DNA of 64,000 nucleotides from Tautonia plasticadhaerens (GTDB lineage Bacteria > Planctomycetota > Planctomycetia > Isosphaerales > Isosphaeraceae). Positions within the stretch are counted from its first letter, which is position 1. Each line of letters starts with the position of its first letter. Positions 58,792 to 64,000 of the stretch are shown piece after piece. Below the pieces are notes generated by a model, which had not been told where the DNA came from, made no database searches, and worked only from the letters and a program-made list of their open reading frames with translations. Both the position numbers and the translations under genes were made by a program. The stretch covers positions 1,302,001-1,366,000 of the forward strand of contig NZ_CP036426.1 of assembly GCF_007752535.1 (NCBI RefSeq), given 5' to 3'.

Positions 58792-61668
58792 ATGAGCACC
58801 CTCCGCGTATCCGCGAGGTTCGGCATCGGCCTGGCGATGGCCCTGGCGGCCCTGGCGGCCCCGGGCCGGTCCCGGGCCGACTCCGAGGCGAAGACCACCC
58901 CGCCCGGCCCCGAGGAGTCGGCCTACCGGGCCCTCTCCCGGGCCGTCCTCATGCACGAGGGACGACCCAAGCCGTACGACACCGTCGCCCGGCAGGAGGT
59001 GAAGGCCATCACCGGCCGACAGGCCTTCTCCCCGATCGGCCCCGACGGCGAGGAAGGGCCCGCGTGGGGCCCCGTCGCCGCCCTGTTCAGCTGGAAGAAC
59101 GCCCCGGACTACTGGGACGACCAGCGGTTCATCCTCGCCGAATACCTCCCGCTCCGCCGGATGCTGCTCTCCGGCCCGATCGAGTCGCTCCTGGGGGCGA
59201 TCGCCGCCGACCCCGAGGTGTCCGAGGATCTCAGGTCGACGTCCCGGTCCATCCTCGACCGTCATGAGCAGGCCGACGGCCCCGACGCCCTCGTCTCCGC
59301 CGACGAGTTGAAGGGGATCGCCCGGGACCCCGGCCTCCCCGACCGGCTCCAGGATCAGGTCGAGGCGATGGCCCATCGCATCGACGGCCACGAGAAATTC
59401 CTCACGCCGAGGGAGTTGGAGGAGTCCAACGTACGTGTCGGCGGCCGCCAGGTGACGCTCCGGCAATGGTACATGGACGTCGCCATGAGGTCCCGGCGAG
59501 ACCCGGCCACGGGCGTCCCCCCGGCCCAGACCCCGCTGGAGAAGAAGTTCGGCGAGGTCTTCAACCGCCTGACCCGGTATCAGGCCATCCGGGGCGACCA
59601 CGGCTCGGGGATGCTCGGCGCCGAGGTTGAGGTCGACCGCATGATCCCCCGGCCCGCCAATGAGCGGTACGTCGAATACCTGGGGGCGACCCGGGAGAAG
59701 TACGACGCGTTCGTCGAGGAGAACAAGGAGACGCTCAACCTCCCGCGGATCGACCGCGTCAAGCGAGACATGCGGGACGTGAAGCTGATCCAGCTGGAGA
59801 CGCCCGGGGGTCAGGAATACCCGCTCGACCAGTTCGTCGCCATCCTCGCCGACGTGCCCGGGGCCGACTTCAACCCGGTCGAGCGCGACGCCCTGGCCAC
59901 GCTGGCCGAGTTCTACAGCGAACTCCAGGCCGACGACCGCAAGATGCCCGGCGCCGACGCGGATGCCGACGAGCAGCTGATCACCTGGCTCGCCTCCGAC
60001 GCCGACTGGGCGCCGATGGGACTGATCCTCGACGCCGACGCCGACGAGCTGGCCGAGGCCGGCTACGACCGCGACCGGGTGGTCGCCTTCCGGGACGCCC
60101 TCGCAGAGGCCCAAGCGGCCGAGGTCGAAGAACCCGGCTCGCTGATCGAGGCCCAGGCCGAGGCGGTCGTCTCCTCGGCCCGAGCGCTAGCCGACGGGGT
60201 CAACCGATACCCGAGCGTGACCGAGGTCGATCGCGAGGTCCACTACAACACCTTCGCCCCCTTCTACAAGGCCCCCACCTACTACGGCCTCGGCTTCGCC
60301 CTGCTCGGGCTCTGCCTGATGATCGGCACGATCGGCGGCGGGGCCTCGGGGATGATCCGAAAGGTGCTCTACGGCCTCGGGCTGCTCGGGCTCGTCGGCG
60401 GTATCGGGCTGGAGGTCTATGGGTTCGCGCTGCGGATCCTGATCTCGGGCTGGGCCCCGGTGACCAACCTCTACGAGACGGTGATCTGGGTCGCCCTGAT
60501 CGCCGCGGTGATCGGCTTGACGCTGGAGGCGGTCTACCGTCGCGTCTACCCGGCGGCGGCGGCGGCGGGCGTGGCGATGTTCTGCACGATCATCGCCGCC
60601 AACGCCCAGAGCGTGCTCAACCCGAATATCGAGGCGCTCAACCCGATCCTCCGCAGCAACTACTGGCTGACGATCCACGTCATCACGATCGTCTCCAGCT
60701 ATGCGGCCTTCGCCCTGGCCCTGGGCCTGGGCCTGATCGGGACCTGGTTCTACCTGACGGCCCCGTATCGACGGGACGTGGGCGTGAACGAACTGGCCCG
60801 GCCGCTGGCGGCGGTGCCGGTGCTCGCCGGCCTGGGGGCGGTGGGCATCTACGGCTCCTACAACGCCGGGGTCTCGGGCACGACCGAGCTGATCCGGCTC
60901 TGGGGACTGGGGATGACCGCCAGCGACCTCTTGTTCTTCGGGGGCTGGGCGCTCGCCTCGGCGGGGATCGCCGTGTTCGTGATGGTCGTCAGCGGCCTGC
61001 TCGGCGAGTTCCTCGCCCGGCTGACGTTGAGGAACCAGCTCGGCCCGGTTGAGCAGTCGGCCGAGGTGACGCCCGACGGCGCGGCCTCCGCGACGGCCGA
61101 CTCGGCCTCCTCCGCCGGGGGAGGCACGGCGACGATCGCCCGGCCGAGCATCGCCGAGATCAAGGCCCGGATCGCCGAGGGCCGAGGCGGCACGGGCGAT
61201 TCCCCCCGAGTGCGGGCCATGCGGGAGAGGGCCGAGCAGGTCAAGCCGGTCGCCAGCTTCGTGTACCGGGCGTTGCAGGTCGGCGTGCTGCTGGTCGCCG
61301 CCGGCACGATCCTCGGCGGGGTCTGGGCCGACTACTCCTGGGGCCGCTTCTGGGGCTGGGATCCCAAGGAGGTCTCGGCGCTGATCACCCTGCTCGTGTA
61401 CCTGATCCCGCTACACGGCCGGTTCGCCGGCTGGATCAACAGCTTCGGGATGACGATGGCAGCGGTCCTCTGCTTCAATTCCGTGTTGATGGCCTGGTAC
61501 GGCGTCAATTTCCTGCTCGGCGTCGGGCTGCACAGCTACGGCTTCGCCGAGGGCGGCAACCAGGGGGCGGTCCTGCTCTCCGCCCTGGTCGTCAGCTCGT
61601 TGAGCTTCGGCGCCATCTGGCGGCGATCGCTCGCCAAGAAGGACCTCCCCCAGACCGCAACGGCCTGA
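58792..61668 (+). CDS. ccsA: CcsA/ResC cytochrome c biogenesis protein with a long N-terminal extension
   Basis: CcsA exports haem and attaches it to CxxCH cytochromes. The C-terminal half (about 495-950) is a multi-helix CcsA domain with the tryptophan-rich haem-handling motif WGRFWGWDPKEVSALI (about 850-865), preceded by VTNLYETVIWVA and WLTIHVITIVSSYAAFALALG. The first 490 residues are a signal-bearing extension (MSTLRVSARFGIGLAMALAALAAPG) with a soluble region that is not part of the usual CcsA. The total of 958 residues is about three times the normal CcsA length. The ATG at 58792 follows GAAAGG. Its partner resB lies upstream. Confidence 0.9.
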   Translation: MSTLRVSARFGIGLAMALAALAAPGRSRADSEAKTTPPGPEESAYRALSRAVLMHEGRPKPYDTVARQEVKAITGRQAFSPIGPDGEEGPAWGPVAALFSWKNAPDYWDDQRFILAEYLPLRRMLLSGPIESLLGAIAADPEVSEDLRSTSRSILDRHEQADGPDALVSADELKGIARDPGLPDRLQDQVEAMAHRIDGHEKFLTPRELEESNVRVGGRQVTLRQWYMDVAMRSRRDPATGVPPAQTPLEKKFGEVFNRLTRYQAIRGDHGSGMLGAEVEVDRMIPRPANERYVEYLGATREKYDAFVEENKETLNLPRIDRVKRDMRDVKLIQLETPGGQEYPLDQFVAILADVPGADFNPVERDALATLAEFYSELQADDRKMPGADADADEQLITWLASDADWAPMGLILDADADELAEAGYDRDRVVAFRDALAEAQAAEVEEPGSLIEAQAEAVVSSARALADGVNRYPSVTEVDREVHYNTFAPFYKAPTYYGLGFALLGLCLMIGTIGGGASGMIRKVLYGLGLLGLVGGIGLEVYGFALRILISGWAPVTNLYETVIWVALIAAVIGLTLEAVYRRVYPAAAAAGVAMFCTIIAANAQSVLNPNIEALNPILRSNYWLTIHVITIVSSYAAFALALGLGLIGTWFYLTAPYRRDVGVNELARPLAAVPVLAGLGAVGIYGSYNAGVSGTTELIRLWGLGMTASDLLFFGGWALASAGIAVFVMVVSGLLGEFLARLTLRNQLGPVEQSAEVTPDGAASATADSASSAGGGTATIARPSIAEIKARIAEGRGGTGDSPRVRAMRERAEQVKPVASFVYRALQVGVLLVAAGTILGGVWADYSWGRFWGWDPKEVSALITLLVYLIPLHGRFAGWINSFGMTMAAVLCFNSVLMAWYGVNFLLGVGLHSYGFAEGGNQGAVLLSALVVSSLSFGAIWRRSLAKKDLPQTATA

Positions 61669-61699
61669 CGCCGTCGCGATCGGGATGGATCGACGACCT

Positions 61700-61750
61700 G
61701 GCCCGCCTGCCCGCCCGAGACTCCGGGACGGGCAGGCGGGCCGTTTCGTT
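61700..61750 (+). terminator. Strong intrinsic terminator after ccsA
   Basis: GGCCCGCCTGCCCG (61700-61713) pairs perfectly with CGGGCAGGCGGGCC (61729-61742), a 14-bp stem with a 15-base loop, followed by GTTTCGTTT. It ends the resB-ccsA transcript. The first 40 codons of the following open frame fall inside it, supporting the later start chosen for that gene. Confidence 0.8.
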
Positions 61751-61822
61751 TCCCGGGGCGTCGTGCCTCGGTATCATGTCGGCCTGACCGTGTTCGACCG
61801 AGCCGCCAGGAGTCCGCCGATC

Positions 61823-63178
61823 GTGCCCGAGTCCTCGACCGCCCCGATCGTCCTGGTCAGCGCGGTGGGCCTGACCCGCACGCTCTTGCCGATGGCCCCG
61901 CGTCTCTCGGCGCTGGCCGGGCGGGGGTGGAGCCGTCCCGTGCTCGACTGCGAGCCCGCCGTCACCTGCTCGGCCCAGGCGACGCTGCTGACCGGCCGCC
62001 CTCCCCGCGATCACGGCATCGTCGGCAACGGTTGGCTGTTCCGGGACACGAGGGAGATCCGCTTCTGGCAGCAGTCGAACGCCCTGATCCAGTCCGAGCC
62101 GCTGTACGAGACGGCCCGACGTCGGGCGGCCGATCGGGGCCGATCGCTCCGGGTGGCCAAGCTGTTCTGGTGGTACAACCAGGGGGCCGAGGTCGACCTG
62201 AGCGTGACGCCGAAGCCCCTCTATGGCGCCGACGGCGGCAAGGTGTTCGGCATCTGGGGATCGCCCCCCGAGTTGCCCGCCCGGCTGGAGCGATTGATCG
62301 GCCCGTTCCCCTTCCCCTCGTTCTGGGGCCCGATGGCGGGGCTGCCCGCGACCCGATGGATTGCCCGATGTGCCGCCGAGGTGCTCTCGGCCGATCGGCC
62401 GGATCTGACGCTGGTCTACCTGCCCCACCTCGACTACGAGCCGCAGCGGCTCGGCCCCTCCGGCTGCGACATGGCCCGGCTCGTCGGCGAGCTGGACGAG
62501 GCGGCGGCCCCGCTGCTCGACGCCGCGAAGGCCGTCGGCGCCCGGGTCTGGGTCTTCGGCGAGTACGGCCACAGTGACGTGGTTCGGCCGGTGCTGCCGA
62601 ACCGGGCCCTCCGCGACGCCGGGATGCTGGCCGTCCGCCCCGGGCCGTACGGGGACCAACTGGAGACCTTCCAGGGCCGGGCGTTCGCCGTCTGCGACCA
62701 CCAACATGCACACGTCTACGTCCAACGGGCCGAGGATCTCCGCGAGGTCCGGGACCTGCTCGTCGCGTTGCCCGGGGTCGATCGGGCGTTCATCGGCGAG
62801 GAGCGGGCGGAGATCGGGCTCGACCACTCCCGTTCCGGGGAGATCGTCCTCCGGGCCGCTTCCGATGCCTGGTTCGCCTATCCGTTCTGGCTCGACGACG
62901 CCCAGGCGCCCGACTACGCCCGGACCGTGGACATCCACCGCAAGCCCGGCTACGACCCCTGCGAGCTGTTCTTCGACCCCAGTCTCACCGCCCCCAAGAT
63001 CAGGGCCATGCGACGGCTCATCCAGAAGAAGCTCGGCTTCCGGACGTTGATGGATCTGATCCCGCTCGATCCGTCGATCGTGCGGGGAAGCCACGGGTGC
63101 CCGAGCGAGTCGGACGACGACCGTCCCGTCCTCATCGGCGACGGCCCCGCCCCCCCCCCGAACGGGCCGTGGCGATGA
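61823..63178 (+). CDS. Alkaline-phosphatase-superfamily enzyme (nucleotide pyrophosphatase/phosphodiesterase-like)
   Basis: The 451-residue product has the type I phosphodiesterase/nucleotide pyrophosphatase signature. AVTCSAQATLLTGRPPRDHGIVGNGW (about 47-72) carries the threonine or serine nucleophile region, and LVYLPHLDYEPQRLG and WVFGEYGHSDVVRPVLPNR (about 245-263) supply metal ligands. C-terminally it contains VCDHQHAHVYV. The substrate (phosphodiester, phosphonoacetate or similar) is unknown. The GTG at 61823 was chosen because an AGGAG lies about 10 bases upstream and the earlier part lies within the terminator; a GTG at 61790 is the alternative. TATCAT (61772-61777) is a -10 candidate. 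Confidence 0.8.
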   Translation: MPESSTAPIVLVSAVGLTRTLLPMAPRLSALAGRGWSRPVLDCEPAVTCSAQATLLTGRPPRDHGIVGNGWLFRDTREIRFWQQSNALIQSEPLYETARRRAADRGRSLRVAKLFWWYNQGAEVDLSVTPKPLYGADGGKVFGIWGSPPELPARLERLIGPFPFPSFWGPMAGLPATRWIARCAAEVLSADRPDLTLVYLPHLDYEPQRLGPSGCDMARLVGELDEAAAPLLDAAKAVGARVWVFGEYGHSDVVRPVLPNRALRDAGMLAVRPGPYGDQLETFQGRAFAVCDHQHAHVYVQRAEDLREVRDLLVALPGVDRAFIGEERAEIGLDHSRSGEIVLRAASDAWFAYPFWLDDAQAPDYARTVDIHRKPGYDPCELFFDPSLTAPKIRAMRRLIQKKLGFRTLMDLIPLDPSIVRGSHGCPSESDDDRPVLIGDGPAPPPNGPWR

Positions 63179-63239
63179 CCGGCATCCGTGACCTGATCCT
63201 CTCGGCGATCGGCCTGGATGATTGACCAATCCGGCAGGG

Positions 63240-64000
63240 TCAGCGTGCCGGGCGGACCCGAATGGAGAAAGCCTCGGCCGGATTGGAGACCGTCAGACGT
63301 GTTCGCTCGCCCTCCGAGAAGCCGGCGTCTTGCAAGGCGGGCAGGAACTGTTCGAAGAGGGTGTCGTAGGGCCGGAACGGTCCTCCTCCCGGCTCGCCGA
63401 CCTGATACCAGCCCGCGTCGTGGGACAGCAGGACTCGACCCAGTTGTCCGCGATCCTTCATCCGTCGGACGAACGAGACGTGTTCCTCGATGCTCGACGG
63501 CCCGATGGCGTCGAACTCGATCCAGGCACCGAGGCCGGCCGCCTCGGCGTGGAGGTCGGCGTCCTTTTCGTTCTGGGCGTGGACCCAGATGAACGCCGAG
63601 GGGTCGACCCCTTCGGCCCGAAGGATTTCGATGCCCTCCCTCGCGGCTCGACCGTCACCGCAGTGGCACGCGATCACCAGGCCGGTCCGGAGGTGCGTCC
63701 TCGCGGTGGCCCGCACGAGCTTCCGGCTGAGTCCCGGGAGGGGGCCGGCATCCACACCAATCTTGATGAATCCCGGCTTGATCCCCGATCCGGCGATCCC
63801 GCGTTCCCATTCCTCGGCCCATCGTTCGGCCAGTCGTTCGGCCGACTCGTCGCGGGCGTGGTCGGGAAGATGCTTGCCGCCTGCGGCGTTGTAATACCCG
63901 GTGTTCGTGAGGATGTGGAGGCCGGTCGCCTGGGACAGCCTGGCCAGCAGGGATGGGTCGCGGCCGAGGTATGCCGGCGTGCAGTCGCAGAGTGCGTCAC
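63240..64000 (-). CDS. Phosphotriesterase-family (PTE/lactonase-like) protein, 5' end outside the window
   Basis: The frame is open through the window edge at 64000; about 253 residues are visible. It shows the PTE-family barrel: LHILTNTGYY near the start, then GFIKIGVDAG with the lysine that is carboxylated in this family, ACHCGDG (metal-binding His), SHDAGWYQVG (Asp-His pair) and SNPAEAF near the end. Enzymes of this family hydrolyse phosphotriesters or lactones; bacterial members of this subgroup are often lactonases or uncharacterised. It is convergent with the phosphodiesterase gene. Confidence 0.8.
   Translation of the reverse strand, partial: DALCDCTPAYLGRDPSLLARLSQATGLHILTNTGYYNAAGGKHLPDHARDESAERLAERWAEEWERGIAGSGIKPGFIKIGVDAGPLPGLSRKLVRATARTHLRTGLVIACHCGDGRAAREGIEILRAEGVDPSAFIWVHAQNEKDADLHAEAAGLGAWIEFDAIGPSSIEEHVSFVRRMKDRGQLGRVLLSHDAGWYQVGEPGGGPFRPYDTLFEQFLPALQDAGFSEGERTRLTVSNPAEAFSIRVRPAR

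Noticed and set aside
55854-58898. A 1014-codon minus-strand frame opposite resB
   Set aside because: resB is clearly coded on the + strand; this frame lacks any motif.
63175-63225. A 16-codon frame starting ATGACC overlapping the phosphodiesterase stop
   Set aside because: It is too short and lacks a recognisable product; the ATGA overlap alone is weak evidence.

Overview
The window reads as chromosomal DNA of a very GC-rich planctomycete, most likely of the Isosphaeraceae. The evidence is the extreme G+C content, a BlaI/M56-peptidase pair fused to a DUF1559-like tail, several Uma2-family nuclease genes, a Ser/Thr kinase with RDD membrane domains, a system II cytochrome c maturation pair and frequent GTG/TTG starts. 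The assignment is by inference; no rRNA or tRNA was found to confirm it.

Layout. 1-1.4 kb: end of an ISKra4-type insertion sequence. 1.5-6.8 kb: a translation and replication block on the + strand (rplY, pth, rpsF, ssb, rplI, dnaB) in which rpsR is not between ssb and rplI. 6.8-11.2 kb: a minus-strand cluster of a P-loop ATPase, a 2H phosphoesterase, a Uma2 nuclease, a Uma2-derived mini-ORF and an XPB-like helicase; this is the best candidate for an unusual nucleic-acid-processing or defence system. 11.4-20.7 kb: a ModA-like lipoprotein, a DedA protein, a methyltransferase, a secreted thioredoxin/CxxCH/PDZ protein, a nitrilase-family hydrolase, asparagine synthase, dtd and a second Uma2 gene. 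20.7-26.1 kb: minus-strand argG, a four-ACT lysC, a WapI-like gene and apgM. 26.5-31.4 kb: an FGGY kinase and the blaI/M56 sensor pair. 31.4-33.9 kb: small hydrolase, sulfurtransferase and an MDR oxidoreductase.

34.3-40.7 kb: a hypothetical protein with an intrinsic terminator, a tightly overlapping pabB-pabC-Nif3 operon, a TIM-barrel protein and CorA. 40.7-42.0 kb is a 1.3-kb gene-free stretch full of palindromes and a dispersed repeat. 42.0-49.4 kb: a GH38-like protein, an MscS channel, a secreted protein and an RCK-type ion channel lacking a canonical selectivity filter. 49.5-54.9 kb: a kinase with a second, degenerate kinase module, a zinc-ribbon protein gene and an antisense-overlapping glycosyltransferase. 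54.9-63.2 kb: a Gfo/Idh/MocA protein, the ResB/CcsA pair and an alkaline-phosphatase-superfamily enzyme. The window ends inside a phosphotriesterase-family gene.

Regulation. Plausible sigma70-type promoters (17-bp or 16-bp spacers, -10 of TANNNT form) precede rplY, ssb, blaI and resB. Many other genes have only a TANNNT or extended -10 element without a clear -35. Overlapping ATGA start/stop junctions link blaI-M56, hydrolase-sulfurtransferase, pabB-pabC-Nif3 and the mini-ORF-helicase pair, implying translational coupling. Intrinsic hairpin terminators are clear at 34.8 kb and 61.7 kb.
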